From assembly GCA_900466745.1 (NCBI GenBank), contig UBNE01000013.1, positions 87,424-151,423 on the forward strand: DNA of 64,000 nucleotides, given 5' to 3'. How positions within the stretch are numbered: position 1 is the first letter of the stretch; each line of letters begins with the position of its first letter. Source of the stretch: Hyphomicrobiales bacterium. Its GTDB lineage: Bacteria; Pseudomonadota; Alphaproteobacteria; Rhizobiales; Beijerinckiaceae. A program made the position numbers and the translations under genes. Positions 8,505 through 18,004 of the stretch are shown here, one piece after another. The notes beneath the pieces were generated by a model. It ran no database searches. It was not told the origin of the DNA and was given only the letters and a program-made list of their open reading frames with translations.

Positions 8505-10505
8505 ATGAATTCCTATCCCGACTGGTGGAAGCTCGTGTTCGGACGCTTCACGCTCGAAGCGATCCCCTATCACGAGCCCATCCTGGTCGCGACCTTCGCA
8601 GGCGTCGTGATCGGCGGCCTCGCGGTCATCGCCCTGATCACCCGGCTGAAGGCCTGGGGCTATCTCTGGAACGAGTGGTTCACCAGCGTCGACCACAAGA
8701 AGATCGGCATCATGTACATGGTGCTCGGCGTCGTCATGCTGCTGCGCGGCTTCGCCGATGCGCTGATGATGCGCGGCCAGCAGGCGATCGCCTTCGGCGC
8801 CAATGAGGGCTATCTGCCGCCGCACCATTACGACCAGATCTTCACGGCGCATGGCGTGATCATGATCTTCTTCGTGGCGATGCCGCTGGTCACCGGGCTG
8901 ATGAACTATGTCGTGCCGCTGCAGATCGGCGCGCGCGACGTCGCCTTCCCCTTCCTCAACAATTTCTCGTTCTGGATGACCGTCGGCGGCGTCGTGCTGG
9001 TGATGGCCTCGCTCTTCGTCGGCGAGTTCGCCAAGGTCGGCTGGCTGGCCTATCCGCCGCTCTCGGGGGCCGCCTACTCGCCCGGGGTGGGCATGGACTA
9101 CTATCTATGGGCGCTCCAGATCGCGGGCGTCGGCACGACGCTCTCGGGCATCAACCTGATCGCGACGATCGTGAAGATGCGCGCGCCCGGCATGGACATG
9201 ATGAAGATGCCGGTCTTCACCTGGACGGCGCTGTGCACCAACGTGCTGATCGTGGCGAGCTTCCCGATCCTGGCCGGCACGCTCGCGCTGCTGACGCTCG
9301 ACCGCTATGTCGGCACCAACTTCTTCACGAACGATCTCGGCGGCAACCCGATGATGTACGTGAACCTGATCTGGATCTGGGGCCACCCGGAGGTCTACAT
9401 CCTGATCCTGCCCTGCTTCGGCATCTATTCCGAGATCGCCTCGACCTTCGCCGGCAAGAAGCTCTTCGGCTACACCTCGATGGTCTATGCGACGGTGGTG
9501 ATCACCATCCTGTCCTACCTGGTCTGGCTGCACCATTTCTTCACGATGGGCTCGGGCGCCAGCGTGAACTCCTTCTTCGGCATCACGACGATGATCATTT
9601 CGATCCCGACGGGCGCCAAGATCTTCAACTGGCTGTTCACGATGTATCGCGGGCGCATCCGCTTCGAGTTGCCGATGATGTGGCTGATCGCCTTCATGCT
9701 GACCTTCGTCATCGGCGGCATGACCGGCGTGATGCTGGCGGTGCCGCCGGCCGACTTCATCCTGCACAACAGCCTGTTCCTGATCGCGCATTTCCACAAC
9801 GTGATCATCGGCGGCGTGGTCTTCGGCGCCTTCGCCGGCATCACCTACTGGTTCCCGAAGGCCTTCGGCTTCAAGCTCGACGAGTTCTGGGGCAAGCTCT
9901 CCTTCTGGTTCTGGGTGATCGGCTTCTACGTCGCCTTCATGCCGCTCTACGTGCTCGGCCTGATGGGCGTGACCCGGCGCCTCAACCATTTCGAGGATCC
10001 GTCGCTGCAGATCTGGTTCATGATCGCGGCCTTCGGCGCGGTGCTGATCGCGTTCGGCATCCTGTGCTTCCTGATCCAGATCGCCGTCAGCATCCTGCAC
10101 CGCGACCGGCTGCGCGACCTCACCGGCGATCCCTGGGACGGGCGCACGCTGGAATGGTCGACCTCCTCGCCGCCGCCGGCCTACAACTTCGCCTTCACCC
10201 CGGTCGTCCATGACCACGACGCCTGGGCCGACATGAAGAAGCGCGGCTACCGGCGCCCGCTCGGCGGATTCAGGCCGATCCACATGCCGCGGAACACCGG
10301 CGCCGGCCTGATCATCTCCGCTCTCGCGACGATCTGCGGCTTCGCGCTGGTCTGGTATGTCTGGTGGCTGGCGGCGCTGAGCTTCGCGGCGGTGATCGTC
10401 ACGGCGATCGCCCATACCTTCAACTACGACCGGGACTTCCACATTCCGGCCGAGACGGTCCTGCGCGAGGAGAATGCGCGCACCGAACAGCTCGCGCGGG
10501 CCTGA
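8505..10505 (+). CDS. cyoB: Cytochrome bo3 ubiquinol oxidase subunit I
   Basis: The catalytic core: quinol oxidation, O2 reduction at haem o3-CuB, and proton pumping. The 666-residue length matches CyoB. Haem and copper ligands are present: HGVIMIFF (haem b side), [12 protein letters not shown] (CuB His, the Glu of the proton channel, and the cross-linked Tyr), LHHFF (CuB His pair) and [10 protein letters not shown] (haem ligands). About 14-15 membrane segments can be seen. The start is preceded by CCGAGGAAGCC. It belongs to the cyo operon, with cyoC starting four bases after its stop. Confidence 0.97.
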   Translation: MNSYPDWWKLVFGRFTLEAIPYHEPILVATFAGVVIGGLAVIALITRLKAWGYLWNEWFTSVDHKKIGIMYMVLGVVMLLRGFADALMMRGQQAIAFGANEGYLPPHHYDQIFTAHGVIMIFFVAMPLVTGLMNYVVPLQIGARDVAFPFLNNFSFWMTVGGVVLVMASLFVGEFAKVGWLAYPPLSGAAYSPGVGMDYYLWALQIAGVGTTLSGINLIATIVKMRAPGMDMMKMPVFTWTALCTNVLIVASFPILAGTLALLTLDRYVGTNFFTNDLGGNPMMYVNLIWIWGHPEVYILILPCFGIYSEIASTFAGKKLFGYTSMVYATVVITILSYLVWLHHFFTMGSGASVNSFFGITTMIISIPTGAKIFNWLFTMYRGRIRFELPMMWLIAFMLTFVIGGMTGVMLAVPPADFILHNSLFLIAHFHNVIIGGVVFGAFAGITYWFPKAFGFKLDEFWGKLSFWFWVIGFYVAFMPLYVLGLMGVTRRLNHFEDPSLQIWFMIAAFGAVLIAFGILCFLIQIAVSILHRDRLRDLTGDPWDGRTLEWSTSSPPPAYNFAFTPVVHDHDAWADMKKRGYRRPLGGFRPIHMPRNTGAGLIISALATICGFALVWYVWWLAALSFAAVIVTAIAHTFNYDRDFHIPAETVLREENARTEQLARA

Positions 10506-10508
10506 GGG

Positions 10509-11147
10509 ATGACGATGACGACGGCGACGGCGACGGCGCAACAGGCCGACACCCCGGTCTTCCACGTCACGGATGACGAGCACGAGCACTCCGGCGGCTC
10601 GACCATGCTCGGCTTCTGGATGTACCTGATGAGCGACTGCCTGGTCTTCGCAGTCCTCTTCGCGACCTATGGCGTGCTCGGGCGCAGCTATGCGGCCGGG
10701 CCTTCCGGGGCCGACCTGTTCGACCTCAAGCTGGTGGCGGTCAACACCGCCATGCTGCTGTTCTCCTCGATCACCTACGGCTTCGCCATGCTGGCGATGG
10801 AGAAGGGGCGGCAGGCGGCGGTGCAGGGCTGGCTGATTGTGACCGGGCTGTTCGGCCTCGCCTTCATCGGGATCGAGCTCTACGAGTTCCACCACATGAT
10901 CCTGGAGGGCGCGACGCCGATGCGCAGCGCCTTCCTGTCCTCCTTCTTCACGCTGGTCGGCACGCACGGGCTGCATGTCAGCTTCGGCCTGATCTGGCTG
11001 ACGGTGCTGATGGTGCAGGTGTCGCAGCGCGGCTTGATCGAGGCCAATCGCCGCCGGCTGATGTGCCTCTCCATGTTCTGGCACTTCCTCGACGTCATCT
11101 GGATCGGCGTCTTCACCTTCGTCTATCTGATGGGCGTGCTGAAATGA
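10509..11147 (+). CDS. cyoC: Cytochrome bo3 ubiquinol oxidase subunit III
   Basis: A 212-residue, five-helix membrane subunit that stabilises subunit I and its oxygen channel. Family features include [18 protein letters not shown] near the first helix, the ELYEFHHM segment and the final helix pair with [13 protein letters not shown] second in-frame ATG lies two codons downstream of the first, so the exact start may shift by six bases. Its stop overlaps the cyoD start as ATGA, so the two should be translationally coupled. Confidence 0.95.
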   Translation: MTMTTATATAQQADTPVFHVTDDEHEHSGGSTMLGFWMYLMSDCLVFAVLFATYGVLGRSYAAGPSGADLFDLKLVAVNTAMLLFSSITYGFAMLAMEKGRQAAVQGWLIVTGLFGLAFIGIELYEFHHMILEGATPMRSAFLSSFFTLVGTHGLHVSFGLIWLTVLMVQVSQRGLIEANRRRLMCLSMFWHFLDVIWIGVFTFVYLMGVLK

Positions 11148-11527
11148 GCGGATCGCAGAACCATTCGGGCGAGCATGGCGCCGAGCGCGGCGAGCACGGC
11201 GCCTCGCATGCGACGCTGCGCGGCTATCTCACCGGCTTCGTCCTCGCCGCCATCCTGACGGCGATCCCGTTCTGGCTGGTCATGGCCGACGTGCTCGGCA
11301 ACGCGACCACCACGGCGATCGTCATCATGGCCTTCGCCGCCGTGCAGATCGTCGTCCACATGGTCTACTTCCTGCACATGGATTCGCGCTCGGAAGGCGG
11401 CTGGACGATGATGGCGCTGATCTTCACCATCGTCATCGTGGTGATCGCCCTCTCGGGCTCGCTCTGGGTGATGTACCACCTCAACGTCAACATGATGCCG
11501 ATGGCGCCCGGCGACCATCCGATGTGA
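11144..11527 (+). CDS. cyoD: Cytochrome bo3 ubiquinol oxidase subunit IV
   Basis: A small 127-residue assembly and stability subunit with three transmembrane helices. It has a His-rich soluble N-terminus ([18 protein letters not shown]), the characteristic [13 protein letters not shown] in the middle helix, and a Met-rich tail. The ATG at 11144 overlaps the cyoC stop. No cyoE (haem O synthase) follows; the next gene is surf1, so haem O synthase must be encoded elsewhere. Confidence 0.94.
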   Translation: MSGSQNHSGEHGAERGEHGASHATLRGYLTGFVLAAILTAIPFWLVMADVLGNATTTAIVIMAFAAVQIVVHMVYFLHMDSRSEGGWTMMALIFTIVIVVIALSGSLWVMYHLNVNMMPMAPGDHPM

Positions 11528-11537
11528 GGAGGCCGCC

Positions 11538-12299
11538 TTGGCCTCACCGCCGCGAGCGCGGGTCGAGGCGGGGAGGGCTGTGCCCGCCCGCCGCCTCGCT
11601 CTGCTGAGCCTGACCGGGCTGCTCGCCATCGTCTTCGTCGGGCTCGGGATCTGGCAGGTCGAGCGGCGGCGCTGGAAGCTCGACCTGATCGCGCGGGTCG
11701 AGGCCCGCATCCACGCGCCGGCGCGGCCGGCCCCGGGGCCCGAGCAATGGGCCGGCTTCGATGCCGCCGATGCCGAATACAGCAAGGTCGCGCTCGAAGG
11801 GCGATATCTCCCCGGCCCGGAGACGCTGGTGAAGGCGGTGACGGAGAAGGGGCCGGGCTTCTGGGTGCTGGCGCCGTTCCGCAGCGCCCGCGGCTTCACG
11901 GTCCTGGTCAATCGCGGCTTCGTGCCGGAGGGGCGGCGCGACCCGTCGCAGCGCAGCGACGCGGTCGCGCGCGGCGAGGCCCGGCTTGCGGGATTGCTGC
12001 GGCTGAGCGAACCCGGCGGCGGCTTCCTGCGCAGCAACGATCCGGCGGGAGGGCGCTGGTATTCGCGCGACGTCGCGGCGATCGCGCAGGCACGGGGGCT
12101 GGGCGACGTCGCGCCCTATTTCGTCGATGCCGATGCGGCCTCCGAACCGGGGCCGCTGCCGCTGGGCGGGCTGACGGTGGTCAGCTTCCGCAACACCCAT
12201 CTCGTCTATGCGCTGACCTGGTTCTGCCTGGCCGGAATGAGCGCCTGGGCGGGGTTCCATGTCCTGCGCCGGCGCGAGGACGAGCGGGCGGCCTCCTGA
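11538..12299 (+). CDS. SURF1-family oxidase assembly protein
   Basis: SURF1 proteins help insert haem during haem-copper oxidase assembly. This 253-residue protein has the family layout: an N-terminal membrane helix followed by GLGIWQVERRRWKLDLI, a periplasmic domain (GPGFWVLAPF, VNRGFVP, GGRWYSRDV), and a C-terminal helix that starts at NTHLVYALTWF. It starts with TTG ten bases after cyoD, just after GAGGAGG. It is the last gene of the cyo operon, which suggests it is dedicated to the bo3 enzyme. Confidence 0.92.
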   Translation: MASPPRARVEAGRAVPARRLALLSLTGLLAIVFVGLGIWQVERRRWKLDLIARVEARIHAPARPAPGPEQWAGFDAADAEYSKVALEGRYLPGPETLVKAVTEKGPGFWVLAPFRSARGFTVLVNRGFVPEGRRDPSQRSDAVARGEARLAGLLRLSEPGGGFLRSNDPAGGRWYSRDVAAIAQARGLGDVAPYFVDADAASEPGPLPLGGLTVVSFRNTHLVYALTWFCLAGMSAWAGFHVLRRREDERAAS

Positions 12300-12331
12300 C
12301 GTCGCCTCCGGAAGGCCGGCTCGGCACCGCC

Positions 12332-12430
12332 GGTCATCCCGGACAAGCCGCGGCGGCGGCGCCGATCCGGGACCCATGCCGGAACCGTTCCCCCATGGAT
12401 CCCGGGTCTCGCTGCGCTCGCCAGGGATGG
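12332..12430. repeat. Mosaic intergenic hairpin repeat (GTCATCCCGG type), copy 1
   Basis: Begins GTCATCCCGG, continues with AAGCCG...GGCGCCGATCCGGGA and CATGGATCCCGGGTCTCGCTG, and ends near CCAGGGATGG. It shares these blocks with copies at 31946-32055 and 33437-33550. It lies between the convergent ends of surf1 and the M20 gene, and its pairing halves could serve both as a transcript end. Confidence 0.7.
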
Positions 12431-12473
12431 GCGCGCATCTCCGCGCGCCGCCGTGGCGGTGGATGGCCGCGCG

Positions 12474-13853
12474 TCAGGCCGGCTGCCGCATCTGCCCGAG
12501 CTCGTGCAGCAGGGCGGCGCCCGTCCGCACCCCGCTGTGGAAGCAGTCCAGCGTCATGTTCTCGTTCGGCGCATGGTTGGCCTCGTCATGGTTGGCATAG
12601 GGCGTGACGAAGGCCGGGATGCCGAGGATCTTGGTGAAGACGTAGTTCGGCAGGCTGCCGAAGCCGGCCGGGATCAGGAGCGGCTCCTCGCCATGGGCCG
12701 CGAGGAAGGCGCGGCGCAGCGGGGCGGTGTAGGGCGAGGCGATCGGCGTCTTCGAGGGCTGCATGCCGGTCTCGACGACGATGAACTCGACCTCCGGCGC
12801 ATGCTTCTCGACATGCGCCCGGACCTTACTCAGCACGTCCTCCGGGTCCTGCGCCTCGACCAGGCGGATGTCGCATTTCACCAGCGCCTCGCTGGGCAGG
12901 ACGGTCTTGGTGCCCGGGCCGCCATAGCCGCCATGGAAGCCGTTGATGGTCAGGGTCGGCTGGAAGCAGAGGCGATCGTAGAAGGGGCGCTCGAGCGGGG
13001 CGTCGAGCCGGGCGAGGCCCAGGCCCTGCTTGAAGGCCTCGATGTCGAGCGGCAGGCGCTTGATCGCCTCGATATCCTCGGGTGTCGGCGGCTGCACGTC
13101 GTCGTGCAGCCCCGCGATGGTGATCTCGCCGGTGGCGTTCTTCATCGTCGCGAGCAGATGGACCAGCGTCCAGATCGGGTTCGGCACGACGCCGCCGAAA
13201 TTGCCGGAATGGACGTCGCGGCCGGCATGGCGGCAGCGCAGGTCGAAGGAGACGACGCCGCGCGAGCCGAACTTGATGGTCGGCGCGCCGCTGGCGTGGC
13301 GCGGCCCGTCTGCGGTGACGGCGAGATCGGCCTTCAGCAGCCCGGCATTGGCGCGCACGAAATCGGCGATATGCGGGCTGCCGATCTCCTCCTCGCCTTC
13401 CAGCAGCAGGATGACGTTGCAGGGCAGTTCGCCATGGACCCTGAGATGCGATTCGATCGCCAGGATCTGGGCGAAGTGCTGGCCCTTGTTGTCGCCGACG
13501 CCGCGGGCATAGAGGCGCCCGTCGCGGACCGTCGGCTCGAAGGGCGGCGAGAGCCATTTGTCGAGCGGGTCGGCCGGCTGCACGTCGTAATGGCCGTAGA
13601 GCAGCACGGTCGGCTTGCCCGGCGCCTTCTCCCAGCGCGCGACCACCATCGGGTGCCCCGCCGTCGCGACCAGGCTGGTCTCGAGCCCGATCCCGGTCAG
13701 CATCTCGCGCAGCAGATTCGCGACCTCGGCGATTCCGAGGTTCTCCGCGCTGATGCTGGGGTGGCGCAGATAGTCGATCAGGCGATCGAGGAAAACGGGC
13801 CGGTTTGCTTCGATATGGTCGAGAACCGGGGTCAAAGCGCCAGAGGAAGCCAT
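12474..13853 (-). CDS. M20-family metallopeptidase (dipeptidase, carnosinase/CPG2-like branch)
   Basis: A 459-residue di-zinc peptidase that probably cleaves dipeptides or N-acyl amino acids in the cytoplasm. Zinc and catalytic motifs are present: LLYGHYDVQPAD, RGVGDNKGQ, LLEGEEEIGS with the catalytic Glu, and DGPRHASG. The dimerisation domain lies about 195-350, and NYVFTKILGIPAFVTPYANH and NEN come near the C-terminus. It is divergent from the LivJ-type binding protein across 163 bases, so an importer/peptidase partnership is possible but not shown. Confidence 0.88.
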   Translation of the reverse strand: MASSGALTPVLDHIEANRPVFLDRLIDYLRHPSISAENLGIAEVANLLREMLTGIGLETSLVATAGHPMVVARWEKAPGKPTVLLYGHYDVQPADPLDKWLSPPFEPTVRDGRLYARGVGDNKGQHFAQILAIESHLRVHGELPCNVILLLEGEEEIGSPHIADFVRANAGLLKADLAVTADGPRHASGAPTIKFGSRGVVSFDLRCRHAGRDVHSGNFGGVVPNPIWTLVHLLATMKNATGEITIAGLHDDVQPPTPEDIEAIKRLPLDIEAFKQGLGLARLDAPLERPFYDRLCFQPTLTINGFHGGYGGPGTKTVLPSEALVKCDIRLVEAQDPEDVLSKVRAHVEKHAPEVEFIVVETGMQPSKTPIASPYTAPLRRAFLAAHGEEPLLIPAGFGSLPNYVFTKILGIPAFVTPYANHDEANHAPNENMTLDCFHSGVRTGAALLHELGQMRQPA

Positions 13854-14016
13854 GGAAATCTGCCTGGGAGGTTGGAGGAAACGTCGCGGAATCCGGCCGG
13901 GCGGCTCATACTAAAGGATAAGGCTCTGTGGTGTTTTGCCGCCGGCATACAGGATACACAATAGCCGAAAGCGGGCTTCAAGACCCAATCTAATCCATTG
14001 AAACGGGAGGACATCC

Positions 14017-15171
14017 ATGCATTTGACCCGTCGCGGGTTCACGACCGCGCTCGCCGGCACGATTGCCGCGCCGGCCGTTCTTCGCAGCGCCTACGCCCAG
14101 GGCGCGACGGTCAAGATCGGCATGGTCATGCCGATGACCGGGGCTGCGGCCGAGTCGGGCTCCTTCGCCCAGACCGGCGCCAAGATCGCGCTGGAGCAGG
14201 TCAACAAGGCCGGCGGCGTCCTCGGCAAGCCGCTCGAGCTGGTCTACGAGGACGACCAGACCACCAATCCCGGCGCGGTGCTCGCCTTCTCCAAGCTCGC
14301 CAGCCAGTCCGACATCGTCGCCTTCCTCGGCTCGATCCGCTCGACGCAGATGCACGCCATGGCGCCGGACATGCTCAAGGCCGGCAAGCCGGTCGGCTTC
14401 GGCGGCACCGACCCGAACCTGACCAAGCTCGGCAATCCCTGGCTCTTCCGCTTCCGCCCGAACGATTCCTATTCCGGCCGCGTGATCGCGCAATACGGCG
14501 CCAAGGAGCTCGGCAAGAAGAAATGGGCGATCGTCCATTCGACCGACGCCTTCGGCACCGCCGGCGCCAAGGCGCTGGAGGAGGCGCTGCCCGACAACGG
14601 CTCGACGCTCGCGCTGAAGCAGGGCTACGCCAACCAGAGCCAGGACTTCACGCCGGTCGTGCTGGCGGTGCGCCAGTCCGGCGCCGACATCCTCGGCACC
14701 TATTTCACCTTCGAGACCGATCTCGGCATCTTCGCCCGGCAATTGCGCCAGCTCGGGGTGAACATCCCCTGGGTCGGCTCGCCCTCGATCGTCAACGTCT
14801 CGGCGCTGAAGCTCGCCGGGCCGGCGCTCTACAACACCTTCGGCGTCGCCGACTATGCCGAGGATTCGAGCGATGCCTCGAAGGCCTTCGGCAAGGCCTA
14901 TCGCGACATCCGCAAGGTCGCGCCGGACAACCAGTCCTCCTGGACCTACGACGCCGTGACCTGCCTGGCGATGGCGATGAACAAGGCCGGCTCCACCGAC
15001 CCGAACAAGGTGCGCGAGGCGATGCTGGCGATCCGCGGCCACAAGGGCGCCGAGGGCGAATACAACTTCGACAAGAACGGCGACGGCCTGCACGGCTACA
15101 ACATCGTCAAGAACGAGAAGGGCGAGATCAAGTTCGACAAGCGGATCGACTTTCCGCCGAATCTGGGCTGA
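14017..15171 (+). CDS. Branched-chain-type ABC transporter substrate-binding protein (LivJ family)
   Basis: The periplasmic receptor of the importer encoded downstream. The 384-residue protein has a twin-arginine signal (MHLTRRGFTTALAG, cleavage near AYAQG), then the type I periplasmic binding fold with VKIGMVMPMTGAAA and ALEQVNKAGGVLG. The start is backed by GGGAGGA. The family carries branched-chain amino acids but also amides, urea and aromatic or hydroaromatic acids, so the substrate is open. An AroQ paralogue at the end of the cluster hints at a cyclic acid. A strong hairpin separates it from the permease genes. Confidence 0.88.
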   Translation: MHLTRRGFTTALAGTIAAPAVLRSAYAQGATVKIGMVMPMTGAAAESGSFAQTGAKIALEQVNKAGGVLGKPLELVYEDDQTTNPGAVLAFSKLASQSDIVAFLGSIRSTQMHAMAPDMLKAGKPVGFGGTDPNLTKLGNPWLFRFRPNDSYSGRVIAQYGAKELGKKKWAIVHSTDAFGTAGAKALEEALPDNGSTLALKQGYANQSQDFTPVVLAVRQSGADILGTYFTFETDLGIFARQLRQLGVNIPWVGSPSIVNVSALKLAGPALYNTFGVADYAEDSSDASKAFGKAYRDIRKVAPDNQSSWTYDAVTCLAMAMNKAGSTDPNKVREAMLAIRGHKGAEGEYNFDKNGDGLHGYNIVKNEKGEIKFDKRIDFPPNLG

Positions 15172-15220
15172 TCGCCGCCGGGTGCCGGCTCTCCGTCCCG
15201 CGGGCCGGCCTTCCGTTCAG

Positions 15221-15258
15221 CGTTGCCCGCATCCGTGGATTCGCGGATGCGGGCAACG
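15221..15258 (+). promoter_or_regulatory. 15-bp perfect stem-loop between the binding-protein and permease genes
   Basis: CGTTGCCCGCATCCG (15221-15235) pairs perfectly with CGGATGCGGGCAACG (15244-15258) around an 8-base loop. No U-tract follows. Such hairpins after the binding-protein gene of ABC operons often protect the upstream mRNA or partly stop transcription, giving more receptor than permease. Confidence 0.65.
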
Positions 15259-15350
15259 CCCGCACATCCCGTACCCCGCCTTCCGAGGGCCGGCGGCCGT
15301 TGCCGCCCGCCGCGAGGGAATGATCGGCTCCATGCAAGCGCGGTAGACAG

Positions 15351-16226
15351 ATGGATCTCGTACTTCAGCTTCTTTTCACCGGAATCGGCATCGGTTCGGT
15401 CTATGCGCTGGTGGCGCTGGGCTTCGTGCTGATCTTCCGGGCGACGAATGTCGTGAACTTCGCCCAGGGCGAGTTCTCGATGGTCGCGGCCTTCCTGATG
15501 GTCGTCTTCTCGGTCAAGATCGGGCTGCCCTACTGGGTCGCCTTCATCATCGCCCTGATCTGCATGGCGGGGCTCGGCGCGGTCTTCAACCTGGCGGTCT
15601 ACTACCCGCTACGGCACCGGACCTATCTGCCGGTGATCATCTCGACCATCGGCGCCTCGATCTTCATCGCCAACACCACGCTCGCGATCCACGGGCCGGA
15701 GCCGGAGGTGCTGTCCGGCTGGTTCGACACGCCCGGCTTCATGCTCGGGCCGGTCTATTTCGACAACCAGTACGTGCTGATCATCGTCGTCACGGCGCTG
15801 CTGGTGGCGCTGCAATACTGGTTCTTCGAGCATACGCTGCTCGGCAAGAAGCTGCAGGCGACCTCGCAGGACAAGGAGATGGCGGCGCTGCTCGGCATCC
15901 CCGTCGCCGTGATGATCATGATCACCTTCGTCTATTCGGCGGTGATCGGCGGCATCGCCGGCATCCTGGTCGCGCCGGTTCTGTTCGTCTCGATCGGCAT
16001 GGGCGCGACGATCGCGCTCAAGGCCTTCGCGGCAACCATCATCGGCGGCTTCGGCGAGGTGACCGGGGCGATCATCGGCGGGCTGGCGCTCGGCGTCATC
16101 GAGACCTTCGGCGCGGCCTATATCTCCGTGCCCTACAAGGACGGCTTCGCCTTCCTGGTGCTGATCGCCTTCCTGATCTTCCGGCCGCAGGGCATCTTCG
16201 GCGAGCGCGTGGCGGAAAAAGCATGA
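15351..16226 (+). CDS. Branched-chain-type ABC permease (LivH family)
   Basis: A 291-residue inner-membrane permease. The LivH N-terminus is clear (LFTGIGIGSVYALVALGFVLIFRATNVVNFAQGEF), and the protein has about eight hydrophobic segments and the EAA-like loop around MAALLGIPV. The tail IFRPQGIFGERVAEKA is typical of the family. Its stop overlaps the next start as ATGA, so it is translationally coupled to the LivM-LivG fusion. It forms one channel half with the N-terminal half of that protein. Confidence 0.9.
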   Translation: MDLVLQLLFTGIGIGSVYALVALGFVLIFRATNVVNFAQGEFSMVAAFLMVVFSVKIGLPYWVAFIIALICMAGLGAVFNLAVYYPLRHRTYLPVIISTIGASIFIANTTLAIHGPEPEVLSGWFDTPGFMLGPVYFDNQYVLIIVVTALLVALQYWFFEHTLLGKKLQATSQDKEMAALLGIPVAVMIMITFVYSAVIGGIAGILVAPVLFVSIGMGATIALKAFAATIIGGFGEVTGAIIGGLALGVIETFGAAYISVPYKDGFAFLVLIAFLIFRPQGIFGERVAEKA

Positions 16227-18004
16227 GCAGCAGCGAAACCACCGCCTCCGCCGGCGCGATCCGGCCCCGCCTGCGCTGGGGCGTCCCGGCCTATCTCCTG
16301 CTCGTCCTGGCGGCGATGGCGCTCGCCATCGTGGTGCCCAAGACCGGCTATGTGCTCAACATCTCGCTGCAGGCGACGACCTACGCCATCGCCGTGCTCG
16401 GCCTGACGGTGGTGCTCGGGCTCTGCGGCCAGATCAACCTGGCCCAGGCCGCCTTCTTCGGCCTCGGCGCCTATGCGGTCGGCATCGGCCAGACCGAGCA
16501 TGGGCTGAACTTCTGGGCCTGCCTGCTGATCGGGACCGGCGTCGCCGCCGGCTTCGGCGCGCTGCTCGGCGCCTCGACGCTTCGCCTCGGCGGCCACTAC
16601 CTCGCCATGGTCACGATCTCCTTCCAGCAGATCGTGACGCTGGTGCTGATCAACTGGATCCCGGTGACCAAGGGGCCGGACGGCGTGCGCGCCATCCCGC
16701 GGCCGGGCTTCCTCGCCGATGGCTCGACCTATCTCGCCTTCTGCATCGCCGTGCTCGCCGCCGTCGGCTTCCTGGTCTGGCGGCTGCGCGATTCGCGCCT
16801 CGGCCGGGCGATGCGGGCGGTGCGCGACAACGAGCTCGCGGCCGGCGTCGCCGGCATCGACGTCTACCGGACCAAGGTCACCGCCTTCGCGCTCTCCGCC
16901 ATCCTCGGCGGCGTCGGCGGCGGGCTGTTCGCCGGCGGCTTCTCCTATGTCAGCCCGGACCAGTTCTCCTTCGCGGAATCGGTGGTGTTCCTGACCATGG
17001 TGCTGCTCGGCGGCGCGGCGTCGCCCGTCGGCGCCGTGATCGGCACGGGGCTGCTGATCCTGATCCCGGAATGGCTGCGCTTCCTGAAGAGCATCCCGGG
17101 CCTCTACCTCGCCATCTACGGCGCGGCGGTGATCCTGATCATGGTGTTCATGCCGGACGGGATCTGGGGCTTCCTGCGCGGGCGGCTCGACCGTCTGAAG
17201 CGGGCCGTCCTGCCGGTCCGCTCGGGCGGGGCCCTGCAGCTCTCGGGCGGCGGGCAGGGGGCCGACACGGTGCTCGAGGTGCGCGGACTCTCCAAGCATT
17301 TCGGCGGGCTGAAGGCGGTCGACGAGGTCGACCTGACGATCAGGCGCGGCGGCGTGCATGCGCTGATCGGCCCGAACGGCTCGGGCAAGACCACGACGCT
17401 GAACGTGCTCTCCGGCCTCTACAAGGCGACGGCCGGCAGCATCGTGCTCGACGGGCGCGACATCACCAACCTGCCGCCGCATGCCCGCACGCAGGCGGGG
17501 CTCGGCCGCACCTTCCAGAACATCCGGCTCTGGCGCTCGATGACGGCGCTGGAGAACGTGATGGTCGGGGCCGAGCGGCCGGGCAGCCCGGCCGGCAGCG
17601 ACCCGGCCGCGCTGATGGCGCGGGCGCGGGCGGCGCTGGCCTTCGTCGAGCTGGAGGACCGGGCCGACGAGGTGGTGGCGAGCTTCTCCTACGGCCACCA
17701 GCGGGCGGTCGAGATCGCCCGCGCGCTCGCCGGCGACCCGGCGCTGCTCCTGCTCGACGAGCCGGGGGCGGGGCTCAACTCCTCCGAGAAGGTCGAATTG
17801 CGCAACCTGCTGAAGCGCATCTCGGCCCGCGGCCTCACCATCCTGATCATCGATCACGACATGACGCTGGTGAGCGAGGTCGCCCAGCACATCACCGTGC
17901 TGAACTTCGGCCGCCGCATCGCGGACGGCTATTCGGCCGACGTGCTGAAGCATCCCGACGTGATCGCGGCCTATCTGGGAGCGGCGCCCGATGTCCCTGC
18001 TTGA
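16223..18004 (+). CDS. Fused LivM permease-LivG ATPase
   Basis: A 593-residue natural fusion of the second permease and the first ATPase of the importer. The N-terminal half (about 1-325) is LivM-like, with LTVVLGLCGQINLAQAAFFGLGAYA and the closing MVFMPDGIWGFLRGR. After a short Gly-rich linker (about 330-345) comes LivG: Walker A GPNGSGKT, signature SFSYGHQRAVEIARAL (YGHQ in place of SGGQ), Walker B LLLLDEPGAGLN and the H-loop IIDHDM. It overlaps livF by 14 bases. Confidence 0.9.
   Translation: MSSSETTASAGAIRPRLRWGVPAYLLLVLAAMALAIVVPKTGYVLNISLQATTYAIAVLGLTVVLGLCGQINLAQAAFFGLGAYAVGIGQTEHGLNFWACLLIGTGVAAGFGALLGASTLRLGGHYLAMVTISFQQIVTLVLINWIPVTKGPDGVRAIPRPGFLADGSTYLAFCIAVLAAVGFLVWRLRDSRLGRAMRAVRDNELAAGVAGIDVYRTKVTAFALSAILGGVGGGLFAGGFSYVSPDQFSFAESVVFLTMVLLGGAASPVGAVIGTGLLILIPEWLRFLKSIPGLYLAIYGAAVILIMVFMPDGIWGFLRGRLDRLKRAVLPVRSGGALQLSGGGQGADTVLEVRGLSKHFGGLKAVDEVDLTIRRGGVHALIGPNGSGKTTTLNVLSGLYKATAGSIVLDGRDITNLPPHARTQAGLGRTFQNIRLWRSMTALENVMVGAERPGSPAGSDPAALMARARAALAFVELEDRADEVVASFSYGHQRAVEIARALAGDPALLLLDEPGAGLNSSEKVELRNLLKRISARGLTILIIDHDMTLVSEVAQHITVLNFGRRIADGYSADVLKHPDVIAAYLGAAPDVPA

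Noticed and set aside
9105..11084. Long reverse-strand frame across cyoB-cyoC
   Set aside because: Composition is that of a shadow frame (Arg/His/Glu/Asp-rich), and it opposes well-defined oxidase genes.
12301..12470. Repeat copies read as a CRISPR array
   Set aside because: Copies are single, kilobases apart, of mosaic structure and without regular spacers or cas genes.
13960..13985. GntR-type operator (CATACAGGATACAC) before the LivJ-type gene
   Set aside because: Symmetry is poor and no GntR gene is near; insufficient to call.
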